From positions 37,317 through 101,316 of the forward strand of contig NZ_SCWA01000007.1 of NCBI RefSeq assembly GCF_004359615.1: a stretch of DNA of 64,000 bases. Reading direction: 5' to 3'. Under the pieces are notes generated by a model, which saw only the letters and a program-made list of their open reading frames with translations, searched no databases and had not been told where the DNA came from. The number at the start of each line of letters is the position of its first letter. Position 1 is the first letter of the stretch. Both the position numbers and the translations under genes were made by a program. Shown piece by piece: positions 17,053-25,425 of the stretch. Origin of the DNA: Macrococcus brunensis. Its GTDB lineage: Bacteria; Bacillota; Bacilli; Staphylococcales; Staphylococcaceae.

Positions 17053-17455
17053 CTACTTCCTATTCATTTCATCCCATTCCCAGACATCGCTTCGCTTTCG
17101 TATTAGTGTTTCAATCACAAAACTGCTCACAAATAAAATCAAGATAATAAGGATGCCTACCATCAGAAATGATTGACTGAATTCCATCACTCTAGCCACT
17201 CCCGTAAGTATGGTCGCGACACTCGCTAGTTTATTATAAGTCAGCAAATATATATCTGTCTCTCTGCTAATCAGAAAGTCTCCTTGAAGAGGAAATAGCT
17301 TCAGGCTCCTCTTTCACCTGTTTTATTAATACAACTAAATGATAAATAAAAATAACCATTATTATCATCCATTTTAACCAATCAATATCCAAGCTGACTG
17401 CTGTCAGTACTAACATGAATATGACAACCAACTTAATATCCTGCTGACTATCCAT
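17053..17455 (-). pseudogene. Frameshifted paralogue of the neighbouring 133-aa membrane protein
   Basis: The first half (17455 down to 17267, start ATG after AAGGAGAG) reads MDSQQDIKLVVIFMLVLTA and stops. From about 17290 the +1-shifted frame reads QGDFLISRETDIYLL and continues to an end in RSDVWEWDEMNRK. These match, in order, the first half, the QGKYLFSRKKDIYLY middle and the RSDILKWEE end of the intact protein encoded at 17490-17891. The region is 403 nt against 402 nt for the intact paralogue, so one extra base near 17280-17295 explains the break. Either a real frameshift or a sequencing error. Confidence 0.82.
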
Positions 17456-17489
17456 AACTCTCCTTCGTCAAACGAATAATGACCAGCTT

Positions 17490-17891
17490 TCACTCTTCCC
17501 ATTTCAATATATCGCTTCGACCTTTTGAGTGATACTCAATCGCATAAGCCAGTCCTATTAAAATAATTCCGAAATCGATGACTAGCCACTTCCATGGCAT
17601 TTCAAGTAAAAGACCACCTATCGGTATAATGTATAAACCTAATAACATGAGTGTATTTCTTAAATGATATAAGTAAATATCTTTTTTACGACTAAATAAG
17701 TACTTACCTTGTGTTGAAGATTCCTCCAACTTCTTTTTCATCTCAGACATTATCTTTATTAAATGATAAAGAACGAATACTGAGATTACAGCAAAGAGTG
17801 TCCAGTTAACTGTCGATCTATCAAATGTGTCGTATGCAAAAAAGAGAATAATATACATAATAAACATCCAGAAAAAACTCTTATCTTTCAT
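17490..17891 (-). CDS. Small four-helix membrane protein of the GntR-ABC operon
   Basis: 133 residues with about four hydrophobic segments in two pairs (about 6-45 and 80-120), joined by a charged linker SEMKKKLEESSTQGK, and a charged tail KGRSDILKWEE. ATG at 17891 follows GGGAGGTGGTTGAT; an upstream in-frame start lacks a site. No known family comes to mind. It lies between the ABC permease and its own frameshifted copy, so it is probably an accessory membrane subunit of the transporter (inference). Confidence 0.72.
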   Translation of the reverse strand: MKDKSFFWMFIMYIILFFAYDTFDRSTVNWTLFAVISVFVLYHLIKIMSEMKKKLEESSTQGKYLFSRKKDIYLYHLRNTLMLLGLYIIPIGGLLLEMPWKWLVIDFGIILIGLAYAIEYHSKGRSDILKWEE

Positions 17892-17967
17892 ATCAACCAC
17901 CTCCCATAATTTATTACCATGGTATAGTTCTTCCATTAAAAAGAAAAGCCATCTCATAGAAGATAGC

Positions 17968-18660
17968 TTATGCCAAGTGATGCCGTTTATTAAATTGATG
18001 ACGTGCCAGAAAGTATGCGCCTATTAACAAGACGATGCTAGCTGCTAAAGTGAGATATGGCAATTGGTAGAGATAAAAATTCCAGCCCGCCATTCGACTT
18101 AAGTTCAGACTCATTTCAAGATCGTTTCTCATAATAAAGGCGTGAAAGCCGAGAGTAATTAAAAGTATCACGGTATAAATAATTGAATATATTGTATTAA
18201 AGTGGTTATGCCCTTTATATATCATAAACAGGTATATTGAATGAAGCATTAAACTCACTGCTATTACCATCAATAACATGTTCGTCTTTTCTGGTGTTTG
18301 ATTCACTAAATTAAATACAATCCAGTAAATATAACTTAACAAGTGAGTTATTATAATGAAAAGCAAGTCCCCCAGAATTAAACTTTTTAGACTAGATGGC
18401 TGAATATAATACCATTCACTCACTTTATATCTCGTTATATTATGCTGTTTAGTAAAGAAGAGGGTCAGTAACAGGAAAAATGTAACCAGTGCAGCTGTTT
18501 CGGCAAATGACATCGATATAATCGTATCCTGATTTCTTTCTATCGGTACCTGTTGATTCATGAAACTTAAAGCAGCTAATAATAAAGACATTACTATTAG
18601 TAAAAGATAAATGTATTTTTCTTTGATTAACACTAAACCCGTCATCAGTTGCTTATACAT
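17968..18660 (-). CDS. ABC transporter permease (ABC-2 type, YtrC/PmtB-like)
   Basis: 230 residues with six predicted transmembrane helices and short loops, including YIYLLLIVMSLLLAALSFM and YLTLAASIVLLIGAYFLAR. It has no signal peptide or extracellular domain. It overlaps the ATPase gene by 8 bp, giving a standard ATPase-permease pair under a GntR regulator, as in ytr and pmt systems that export lipids, peptides or cell-wall-active compounds. Substrate unknown. Confidence 0.8.
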   Translation of the reverse strand: MYKQLMTGLVLIKEKYIYLLLIVMSLLLAALSFMNQQVPIERNQDTIISMSFAETAALVTFFLLLTLFFTKQHNITRYKVSEWYYIQPSSLKSLILGDLLFIIITHLLSYIYWIVFNLVNQTPEKTNMLLMVIAVSLMLHSIYLFMIYKGHNHFNTIYSIIYTVILLITLGFHAFIMRNDLEMSLNLSRMAGWNFYLYQLPYLTLAASIVLLIGAYFLARHQFNKRHHLA

Positions 18661-19528
18661 GCGCTCTCCCTCCTACTCTCTCTTTTTTCTTGTAATACAT
18701 AAATTCATCTATTGTGACATTTCGCATGCTTACTTTATCCCCGAATAACTCCTTAAAGACTTGCCCGTGCTCTGTCATACCAGTGAATCCGCCCTCATGT
18801 ATTTCACAGCCTATAAGCAGTTGATCTAGTTCATCGTCCAGCAGAATGTCCCGCCCTCTGATAAGCTGATATTGACTGACCAGTCGTTCTTTTTCATCCA
18901 TCGCGGTGACGCTGCCGTTCTCCATAAAGACAATATAATCTGCGATGTTCTCAAGGTCGGATGTGATATGTGTACTAAATAAAATTGTTCTATCTTCATT
19001 TAGCATCAGCTCCTGAAAAATATGCAGCAACTCAAGTCTGAAGGTCGGATCAAGGTTAGAAGTCGGTTCATCGAGTATGAGTAATCTGGCGTTATAGCTT
19101 AAGGCGGTCGCAAGATTAAGTTTCACTTTCATCCCCTGTGAAAAGTGCTTGATTTTCTGCGTGTACGGAACTTCGAATCGCTCCAGATAACTGACAAATG
19201 TCTCATGATTCCACTCGCTGTAGTTCATCTTCAATATAGCTTCCAACTTTTTCGGGCTCATCCCTTCCGGGAAATGGTTCTCGCTGAAGACAATGCCAAT
19301 ATCAGATAGAATCTGTTCGCGTTCACTTATATAGTCTTTCCCCAGAATTTGAATATCCCCTTGTCGCGGTGTCCGTAAATTCAGCAGCTGATAAATCAAA
19401 CTCGTCTTACCGGCACCGTTCTCACCGATTAATCCTGTAATGTAACCCATCGGAACGTCCAGTTCATCAATCACCAGTTCAAAGCGTCCTTGTCTGACTC
19501 TTAAATCTCGAATTTCAATGGCGTTCAT
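18653..19528 (-). CDS. ABC transporter ATP-binding protein (YtrB/PmtA-like)
   Basis: 291 residues. Walker A GENGAGKTSLIYQLL (about 35), signature HFSQGMKVKLNLATALS, Walker B LLILDEPTSNLDP and switch His in ILFSTHITSDLENIADYI are all intact. The C-terminal 70 residues form the extra domain seen in YtrB-type exporters. Start ATG at 19528 overlaps the GntR stop by one base (TAATG) and follows GGGAGGAATCATA. Energises the adjacent permease. Confidence 0.9.
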   Translation of the reverse strand: MNAIEIRDLRVRQGRFELVIDELDVPMGYITGLIGENGAGKTSLIYQLLNLRTPRQGDIQILGKDYISEREQILSDIGIVFSENHFPEGMSPKKLEAILKMNYSEWNHETFVSYLERFEVPYTQKIKHFSQGMKVKLNLATALSYNARLLILDEPTSNLDPTFRLELLHIFQELMLNEDRTILFSTHITSDLENIADYIVFMENGSVTAMDEKERLVSQYQLIRGRDILLDDELDQLLIGCEIHEGGFTGMTEHGQVFKELFGDKVSMRNVTIDEFMYYKKKERVGGRAHV

Positions 19529-19902
19529 TATGATTCCTCCCAAAGGATATCGACAATATCATTATATTCCGTACGGTCGATATTCAGTTCTCTTGATAGT
19601 TCAATCGTTCGTCTCAGCTGAGTTTCCAGCTGCTTCAACGACTGCTCTCTGATCATCGTCTGGTTTCCTTCTGCTACAAATGTCCCTTTACCTGGCACCG
19701 AATTAATATAGCCGAGGTCTTCAAGATCCTTATATGCTCGCTTCGTTGTGATAACACTGATACCTAAATCCTTAGCAAGCGCACGCATGGATAACAGTGC
19801 TTCGCCTTCCCGTAATTCCCGGGACATAATCAATCTGATGATTTCTGACTTCAACTGTTCATAAATCGGCTTATCACTTTTCTGATTTAATTGGATATTC
19901 AT
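19528..19902 (-). CDS. GntR-family regulator, YtrA subfamily
   Basis: 124 residues: a GntR winged helix (KPIYEQLKSEIIRLIMSRELREGEALLSMRALAKDLGISVIT, about 10-50) and a short helical dimerisation tail, the layout of YtrA/PmtR. It represses the ABC operon that follows and is released by cell-wall-active compounds or peptides in known cases. I chose ATG at 19902 (AAAGGAG, spacing 7); the longer reading extends into the operator. First gene of the operon. Confidence 0.88.
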   Translation of the reverse strand: MNIQLNQKSDKPIYEQLKSEIIRLIMSRELREGEALLSMRALAKDLGISVITTKRAYKDLEDLGYINSVPGKGTFVAEGNQTMIREQSLKQLETQLRRTIELSRELNIDRTEYNDIVDILWEES

Positions 19903-19920
19903 AGGAATCTCCTTTGTTAT

Positions 19921-19962
19921 AATGTATATATACAATATATACATTATTAACAGTTAAGTCAA
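19921..19962 (-). promoter_or_regulatory. Promoter and palindromic operator of the GntR-ABC operon
   Basis: Minus strand TTGACT (19957-19962), 17-bp spacer, TATATT (19934-19939). AATGTATAT (19921-19929) and ATATACATT (19937-19945) form a perfect dyad centred at 19933 that covers the -10 box, as expected for autorepression by a YtrA-type protein. Confidence 0.8.
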
Positions 19963-20000
19963 TAAAAAAAGAGACCTGACTTTCGTCTGGTCTACTATGG

Positions 20001-20171
20001 TTAATAAGTATTGACATCTATCTCGATATCAATCGTATTTTTCAGCGCTTTAAAATAAGGGAAGTAGTTATGAGCATGTTCTCCATATTTCTCCGTTTCT
20101 TCCTGCGTCATGTTATACAGTGTCACTTCGAGTACTGCAGCTAATTTAACGTCACCATCTGACTTATCCGG
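20001..20171 (-). pseudogene. C-terminal remnant of an unrecognised protein
   Basis: Open minus-strand frame of 56 codons ending in a stop at 20001-20003, with protein-like composition (KLAAVLEVTLYNMTQEETEK, then FPYFKALKN, IDIEIDVNTY). An in-frame stop lies at 20172-20174 and no start or ribosome site is present, so this is the tail of a lost gene. I do not recognise the family. Confidence 0.45.
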
Positions 20172-20286
20172 CTACAAGGATACTGTCACCTTTTGGGAAA
20201 AGGATGATCAAACACTACACGAAATCGACCAGACACTCAGTCTGGCAAGCAATACTCTGACGCCTCTTCTGAAATATATGGAATAA
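20110..20286 (+). pseudogene. C-terminal-like remnant on the plus strand
   Basis: A 58-codon open frame overlapping the minus-strand remnant. Only its second half (from about 20163, GYKDTVTFWEKDDQTLHEID and TLSLASNTLTPLLKYME) looks like real protein. No ribosome site precedes the ATG. Together with the opposite remnant it suggests that two convergent genes were truncated at a junction near 20160-20175. The rest of 19963-20378 holds a terminator and no gene. Confidence 0.35.
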
Positions 20287-20352
20287 AGCGATTGGATTGA
20301 ACGTAAACAAATAGCGGATGACAAACGTCAGCCGCTCGTCTTACTCATCGAC

Positions 20353-20378
20353 AGAGGACCGAAATAATCCGGTCCTCT
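20353..20378 (-). terminator. Terminator after the MutS-like gene
   Basis: AGAGGACCG/CGGTCCTCT stem with an AAATAAT loop directly after the stop of the MutS-like gene. T-rich on the plus side as well (TTTATTT), so it may act both ways. Confidence 0.6.
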
Positions 20379-21986
20379 TTATTTATGCCATTCTTTCAGT
20401 TGTCTAACGCTCTCCTGCGCTTTGCTATAGACCTCATCCGGATAGTCGTAGATGCGCATCAGTTCAATCGCATTGGATGTCTTCGTGATGCCTTTTTTGA
20501 GCTTATAGTCAAAGGTGACATCATTATTTTCAGTTAAGGTTTCAGAAAAATAATAGAAATCAAACTCGTCTTTAAGCATGGATGTCAGTTCGATATCATG
20601 CGTCGCTGTAATCAGTGTGACGTTATCATTATCATTGAGATGGCAGAGAATCGCTTCTGCGGACGCTACCCGTTCTTTCGTATTCGTACCACGTAAAATC
20701 TCGTCGATAAAAATATAGACAGGACGGTCAATATGCTGAAGGATTCGTTTCAGCGATTTGATCTCGCTGATAAAGTAACTGTCACCTTCCATAATACTGT
20801 CTTCCAGATTCATGGACGTATAGAGTTCTCCAGGTGACATGGAAAACCTTTCAGCCGTTGCTGTATGAAGTCCTTTCGCAAGGACGATATTCAATGCCAA
20901 CGTCTTCATGAAAGTCGACTTCCCTGATGCGTTTGAACCTGTCAGAATGATATTTTTATCAACTGTCAGGTCATTCGCCACAAATTCCTTGAGCAGCGGA
21001 TGATAGCCTTCTTCTATCCTCAATGTTTCTCCCGCTTGTGGCTCTGTATAATAGGCAAGGGTCTCACGCCAGAGTGCTGTTGCATAGCTCAGGTCATGTA
21101 ATCCGATCGTATGGAAGCAAGCTTCGTATGTATCATGATTACGGTGCATCACACTGACTGCATAATGGTAGAGATGATAGTCAAGATTGAACACCGACTT
21201 CAGTGCATTTAGAAGCTGCAAGAAAAAATTCTGGTCATTCTGCTTATCATTCAATATAAAATAACTGAGGAATTCCACATTTCTCAATCTTCCCTGCTTG
21301 ATTCTAAAGAACGGACTGACTTTGGATAGGTGATCTGCACTTCTGATTAATTGAACAGCATAAAATAATTCGCTATACTGTGCTTCGTTCTTTGAGGTAA
21401 ACGTAAAATTCTGTATCATATTGAATCCAATAGAAATGACCAATGCCGTCATTCCAGCAGTCACAGAAGCTGAGAACAGGAATAGACTGATAAAGGGCAT
21501 TAAACTCATCAGAATATAAATCTTATTATAATGATTCCTTCTAATGTCTTTAAAAATAAACTGCGACGGGTCACTGTTCGCGTTCTTACCGAGATCAGCG
21601 AGCGCCACTGAGATGTCTTCTCTGAACGTACGGTCCGTCCGAATGCGCTCTATCAGTTCTCTGTTCACTTTCGGGAGCATACCGACATTTCTTAAGGCCG
21701 CATATAAATACTCCTCTCCAACTGTTGTGAAGTTATAATTAATCTGTCTGAAGACCGTCTCCATATTCAAGTCGTTCCAGGTGATGTCGTCAATTCCCTC
21801 ATCCTTGTTTCGGATATTATTGTAATAACCATCATACCGGATATATTCACCTTTCTGGACTTTGAACACAGCTTTCTTATCCCATAACCCTTTAATGCGT
21901 GTATTCATCTTTCGTTTATCATAGATCATCATGCCGATACCCAGGACCAGAAAGCCTAACGTTATCCAAATATAATTCAGCAGCAT
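20379..21986 (-). CDS. Membrane-anchored MutS-like ATPase
   Basis: 535 residues. Two hydrophobic regions precede the ATPase: a first helix at about 2-20 (NYIWITLGFLVLGIGMMIY) and a pair near 160-200 (ILMSLMPFISLFLFSASV). The C-terminal half is a MutS-type ABC ATPase: Walker A TGSNASGKSTFMKTLALNI, Walker B YIFIDEILRGTNTKER and switch TLITATHDIELT, plus a MutS-like lever (core) domain. It lacks the mismatch-binding domain I and the MutS2 Smr domain. This family is widespread in Firmicutes and its function is unknown. Start ATG 21986 is seven bases after GAGGGG. It is a monocistronic gene between two terminators. Confidence 0.85.
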   Translation of the reverse strand: MLLNYIWITLGFLVLGIGMMIYDKRKMNTRIKGLWDKKAVFKVQKGEYIRYDGYYNNIRNKDEGIDDITWNDLNMETVFRQINYNFTTVGEEYLYAALRNVGMLPKVNRELIERIRTDRTFREDISVALADLGKNANSDPSQFIFKDIRRNHYNKIYILMSLMPFISLFLFSASVTAGMTALVISIGFNMIQNFTFTSKNEAQYSELFYAVQLIRSADHLSKVSPFFRIKQGRLRNVEFLSYFILNDKQNDQNFFLQLLNALKSVFNLDYHLYHYAVSVMHRNHDTYEACFHTIGLHDLSYATALWRETLAYYTEPQAGETLRIEEGYHPLLKEFVANDLTVDKNIILTGSNASGKSTFMKTLALNIVLAKGLHTATAERFSMSPGELYTSMNLEDSIMEGDSYFISEIKSLKRILQHIDRPVYIFIDEILRGTNTKERVASAEAILCHLNDNDNVTLITATHDIELTSMLKDEFDFYYFSETLTENNDVTFDYKLKKGITKTSNAIELMRIYDYPDEVYSKAQESVRQLKEWHK

Positions 21987-22051
21987 CTCATATCCCCTCA
22001 TCATTTTTCTTCATTTTCTCATAAAAAATTCATTATGTAAAAAATATCCAT

Positions 22052-22074
22052 AAAAAAACCTCCTTTTCAGGAGG
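22052..22074 (-). terminator. Terminator after the COG2388-type GNAT gene
   Basis: CCTCC-TTTTCA-GGAGG stem followed on the minus strand by seven T (reverse of aaaaaaa at 22052-22058). Confidence 0.75.
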
Positions 22075-22083
22075 GGTCAACTA

Positions 22084-22374
22084 TTATTCAGTTACCCGTA
22101 CATCCTGGTAACCTTTATTTTCTTCTAATACTTTCTTAGCGTACGAACAGACAGGCACAATCTTCTTATTGTTGTCACGCGCATATTTGACCGCCGCTTC
22201 AACCAGCTTCCGGCCGATGCCCTGCCCTTGTAATTCGTCTGATACTTCTGTATGGTCAATGACAATCTTGTCGTCTCCGTTTGGTACATAAGTCATCATG
22301 GCATCAGGTTTTGTTTTTAAATCCCCGATGTAAAACATCTTATCACTGTGTTTGACATGATTCATGTTAAGCAC
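22084..22374 (-). CDS. Short GNAT-fold acetyltransferase (COG2388/YjdJ type)
   Basis: 96 residues, the compact Gcn5-related form. VIDHTEVSDELQGQGIGRKLVEAAVKYARDNNKKIVPVCSYAKK contains the Q-G-x-G-x-R/K acetyl-CoA loop and the C-S-Y-A-K motif of this subfamily. Such proteins bind CoA through a cysteine; targets are unknown. ATG follows AAAGGAGTGC. Single gene with its own terminator. Confidence 0.88.
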   Translation of the reverse strand: MLNMNHVKHSDKMFYIGDLKTKPDAMMTYVPNGDDKIVIDHTEVSDELQGQGIGRKLVEAAVKYARDNNKKIVPVCSYAKKVLEENKGYQDVRVTE

Positions 22375-22701
22375 TCCTTTTATTCTGATACCTCTCTATA
22401 CCCTTTTTCACTCCGTTCAATTGATCAGATGCATCCCTTATCTATCCGATATTCCTAAAATAAACAGGCGAACTGCGGTTAAGGCAGCGAAGCAATAAAA
22501 GGGGCCCTGTGCACCGAAGTATCTGCATTATCACCGGATTGAACGTCAGTCAACAGATGTTCTATCAAGATTGCGGAGAATGCCTGCATGCAGTTCATCC
22601 AGGAAGGAAAATGGCTGGACTGATAAACGTATTTATTATATAAACTTCCCTTAATTTGATACAATCATAGTGGATTAAATCAATAAAGGGGGGGCTTTAA
22701 G
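22375..22701. other. Intergenic region with possible gene relic and SDR leader
   Basis: A plus-strand stretch around 22570-22625 reads KIAENACMQFIQEGKWLD and then stops, like a protein tail, and the preceding 80 bases read protein-like in a different frame with stops. No full gene can be built. The last 60 bases carry an A/T-rich promoter-like stretch and the GGGGGGG ribosome site of the SDR gene. Confidence 0.3.
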
Positions 22702-23466
22702 ATGAAATTAGAGAATAAAGTGGCTGTTGTTACAGGGGCTGCTTCCGGTATGGGTAAAGCTATCGCTGAACTTTATGCAAAAGAAGGCGCAAAGGTGCTT
22801 GTTGCTGACTTTAATATCGAAGGTGCAGAACAAGTCGTTCAGACCATACAGGAAAGAGGCGGAGAGGCTACTGCTTTTAAAGTCGATGTTTCTTCAAAAG
22901 AACAAGTGGAACAAATGATTGACCAGGTCATCAGTGAATTCGGCAAGTTGGATATCCTTGTGAACAATGCGGGTATCATGGATAAATTTGAACCTGTAGC
23001 AGACGTCACGGATGAATCGTGGGAAAAAATATTCAGTGTCAATACAAACAGCGTTCTCTATGGTATGCGTAAAGCCATCAACTACTGGCTTGAGAAAGAT
23101 ATGCCGGGTGTTATCGTCAACACCATCTCGACAGGCGGCTTAAACGGGGCACATGCCGGAGCTGCGTACGGTGCTTCAAAGCATGCAGTTGTCGGGCTCA
23201 CAAAGAACAGTGCCTTTATGTACGCACAGAAGAACATTCGTATTAATGGTATCGCACCTGGTGCGATTCAGACGAACATTTCTAATTCACTGACGAATAT
23301 CAACGAATTCGGTATCAGTCGTGCTGGAATGGCACACGCGTTGACACCACGTATGGGAGAATCGGATGAAGTGGCGGCGGCTGCTCTATTCCTCGCATCA
23401 GATGAAGCAAGTTTTGTAAATGGAATCGTCATGCCGGTAGACGGCGGCTGGACAGCAGCGTTTTAA
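22702..23466 (+). CDS. Short-chain dehydrogenase/reductase (FabG/glucose dehydrogenase-like)
   Basis: 254 residues, classical SDR. Cofactor loop TGAASGMGKAIA (about 12-23), NNAG (about 88), catalytic Ser in NTISTGGLNG, Tyr and Lys in YGASKHAVV, and C-terminal GIVMPVDGGWTAAF. Asp after the second beta strand (VADFN) favours NAD over NADP. It reduces or oxidises a hydroxyl/ketone substrate in the cytosol; the substrate is not readable. Single gene, ending at a strong terminator. Confidence 0.88.
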   Translation: MKLENKVAVVTGAASGMGKAIAELYAKEGAKVLVADFNIEGAEQVVQTIQERGGEATAFKVDVSSKEQVEQMIDQVISEFGKLDILVNNAGIMDKFEPVADVTDESWEKIFSVNTNSVLYGMRKAINYWLEKDMPGVIVNTISTGGLNGAHAGAAYGASKHAVVGLTKNSAFMYAQKNIRINGIAPGAIQTNISNSLTNINEFGISRAGMAHALTPRMGESDEVAAAALFLASDEASFVNGIVMPVDGGWTAAF

Positions 23467-23475
23467 AATATATGC

Positions 23476-23508
23476 AAGCCAGGTGAATGAATCATTCACC
23501 TGGCTTTT
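23476..23508. terminator. Bidirectional terminator between SDR and nitroreductase
   Basis: AAGCCAGGTGAATGA is followed at once by its reverse complement, ending in five T on the plus strand. Confidence 0.88.
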
Positions 23509-23509
23509 T

Positions 23510-24175
23510 CTATCTGAAGTAAGTAATGACTTCTTCTTCAGCTTTACGACTCTGCGGACGTTTCGGATCATGATCACGATAACCAAGTGACAGCATAACA
23601 GAAATACCTTCATCGTCTCGAATAACGCCTGCTTCATGCAAGATATCATTGACTTGACCGTAATGAAAACCTTCAATCGGACATGAATCGATACCAATCA
23701 TCGCAGCCGCTGTCATCATATTGCCGAGTGCAATATAAGTCTGTTTGCTTGTCCAGTCAAACAGTCCTTTCTCAGAATCTGCAATCTCAAGATGATCGAC
23801 CTGAAAATCTCTGTAAAGCTTTAATACTGTCTCTGTCTGTTCAGGCGTCATACCACGCCCTTTAATCAAGTCCTCGAATATCGGCGAATCATAACGTGCA
23901 TTTCTGCGCGCAGCAATGAGAATAAAATGACTCGACGTTTCAAGCTGCTTCTTCGCACCCCAACTGATATCATACAGCGCTTCCTTGATCTTATCATTTT
24001 CCAGCACGATAAAACGCCACGGCTCAAGTCCGACAGAACTTGGACTCAGACGACCCGCTTCCAGAATATAATCAAGATCAGCCTGCTCAATTTTCTTATC
24101 AGCATCATAAGACTTGATTGCACGCCGAAACTCAAATGCCGATAACACCTGTTGTTTGACTTCTTCTTTATTCAT
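23510..24175 (-). CDS. NAD(P)H-dependent nitroreductase, YfkO-like
   Basis: 221 residues, FMN-dependent nitroreductase fold. FRRAIKSYD near the N-terminus, LEAGRLSPSSVGLEPWRFIV (FMN binding) and the highly specific KQTYIALGNMMTAAAMIGID with CPIEGF match Bacillus YfkO from memory. Reduces nitro compounds and quinones with NAD(P)H. Start is the second ATG at 24175, seven bases after AAGGAGG. Convergent with the SDR gene. Confidence 0.9.
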   Translation of the reverse strand: MNKEEVKQQVLSAFEFRRAIKSYDADKKIEQADLDYILEAGRLSPSSVGLEPWRFIVLENDKIKEALYDISWGAKKQLETSSHFILIAARRNARYDSPIFEDLIKGRGMTPEQTETVLKLYRDFQVDHLEIADSEKGLFDWTSKQTYIALGNMMTAAAMIGIDSCPIEGFHYGQVNDILHEAGVIRDDEGISVMLSLGYRDHDPKRPQSRKAEEEVITYFR

Positions 24176-24223
24176 CATCCTACCTCCTTACCGGCATCAT
24201 AGCATAATCGGTAGAGACAGCAC

Positions 24224-24250
24224 AAAAAAACACTCCATTTCTGAAGTGTA
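24224..24250 (-). terminator. Terminator after degV-like gene
   Basis: ACACT...AGTGT hairpin with the T-run reverse of aaaaaaa (24224-24230) on the minus strand, just after the DegV stop. Confidence 0.65.
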
Positions 24251-24261
24251 ATCAAACTAAT

Positions 24262-25101
24262 TTATGCACGTACCCAGCCAACTGCAATCGTACCATAACC
24301 TGTATGAACACCTGCGACATGAACAAGAGGATACTTATCTATCGTTTTATCAGGATACTGTTCATTCAGCCATGCAACCATCAGATCAGCTTCTTCTTCC
24401 TCACCCGCATAAGATACACCGATTCTGGAAGGATTGTCCTGAGCAATTTCTTCAGCGATATGTTCATGGATGAATTTCAGTGCTTTTTTCTTTGAACGGA
24501 TTTTTTCAATCGGATAAAGTTTGCCGCCTTCAAATTCGATGATTAACTGGATATTGAGAAGACCGGCGATAATACCTTGAGAACGACTGACACGTCCACT
24601 ATTCTTCAGCTGATTCAGATCTTTCGGATAAAGAATCAGATAAGGATCGTCAGCCAGTTCTCTGATCTTACTGACAATCGCTTCGTAAGACTCACCCGCT
24701 TCACTGGCTTTTACGCCTTCTTCTACCATACGGCGCAGTGGATAATCACCGACATTTGAGTTGATAACAGTAGATTCAATATTGAACTCACGACTTGTCA
24801 TCTCAGAACTCTGATAAGTTCCTGTCAGCTCCTTCGTCGCATGTATAGCAATAATATGAGTGTAGCCTTGATCCACTGCTTTCTGATACGTATCATGGAA
24901 TGACTGAGGAGATGGCTGAAATGTCTTAGCACCATTACCATAATCCTTCAGTAAATCATAGAATTCTTCTGTCTGGATATCAATATAATCAATATATTGT
25001 TTTTCATTAACGATAACACCCATCGGTACTACAAAAACATCTGGATGTTCATCTATGCCAAAGCCGGATGCAGAGTCCGTAATAAATGCAATTTTAGTCA
25101 C
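24262..25101 (-). CDS. DegV family fatty-acid-binding protein
   Basis: 279 residues, full length. TDSASGFG near residue 8, then VIVNEKQYIDYIDIQTEEFYD, TFQPSPQSF, THIIAIHATKELTGTYQSS and LKNSGRVSRSQGI are the family landmarks. FakB/DegV proteins hold a fatty acid for phosphorylation by FakA at the membrane; genomes usually carry several copies. Which fatty acid it prefers cannot be told. Single gene. Confidence 0.92.
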   Translation of the reverse strand: MTKIAFITDSASGFGIDEHPDVFVVPMGVIVNEKQYIDYIDIQTEEFYDLLKDYGNGAKTFQPSPQSFHDTYQKAVDQGYTHIIAIHATKELTGTYQSSEMTSREFNIESTVINSNVGDYPLRRMVEEGVKASEAGESYEAIVSKIRELADDPYLILYPKDLNQLKNSGRVSRSQGIIAGLLNIQLIIEFEGGKLYPIEKIRSKKKALKFIHEHIAEEIAQDNPSRIGVSYAGEEEEADLMVAWLNEQYPDKTIDKYPLVHVAGVHTGYGTIAVGWVRA

Positions 25102-25425
25102 TTTAAAACCTCCTCGTTTTCCATATCATAGCATAACGACAGGTTCTATTACTATCAATAAATAATAATTTCACATGTAAAATATTGTATAAATAATATT
25201 AGATGCTGCTCAATATTTATTTATTATTATTATAAAATAGAATAAGCATAATGAAAATATATTGAATATGATATAACCGGTAGAATGGACAATGATGAAC
25301 AGGAGATTAAGAACAAATATCTTCATCATAAGAACTTTAAACCAGAAATTCCTCAATAATCATCCTGTAAAATTATAAATTGTCATTGAGAAATCTTGCT
25401 AGCTCTTTTAATTGAGCTCCTACCC
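25102..25425. other. A/T-rich intergenic region
   Basis: No convincing gene. A plus-strand frame from about 25285 (MDNDEQEIKNKYLHHKNF...) gives only 24 codons without a ribosome site. CTCAAT/ATTGAG forms a loose stem around 25351-25391. Confidence 0.4.

Noticed and set aside
17053..17247. Separate 64-aa membrane protein
   Set aside because: It starts at a TTG without a ribosome site and aligns to the second half of the 133-aa paralogue, so it is part of a frameshifted gene and not an independent one.
22479..22664. 61-codon minus-strand frame
   Set aside because: No ribosome site and no family resemblance; opposite strand shows a better but broken tail-like sequence.
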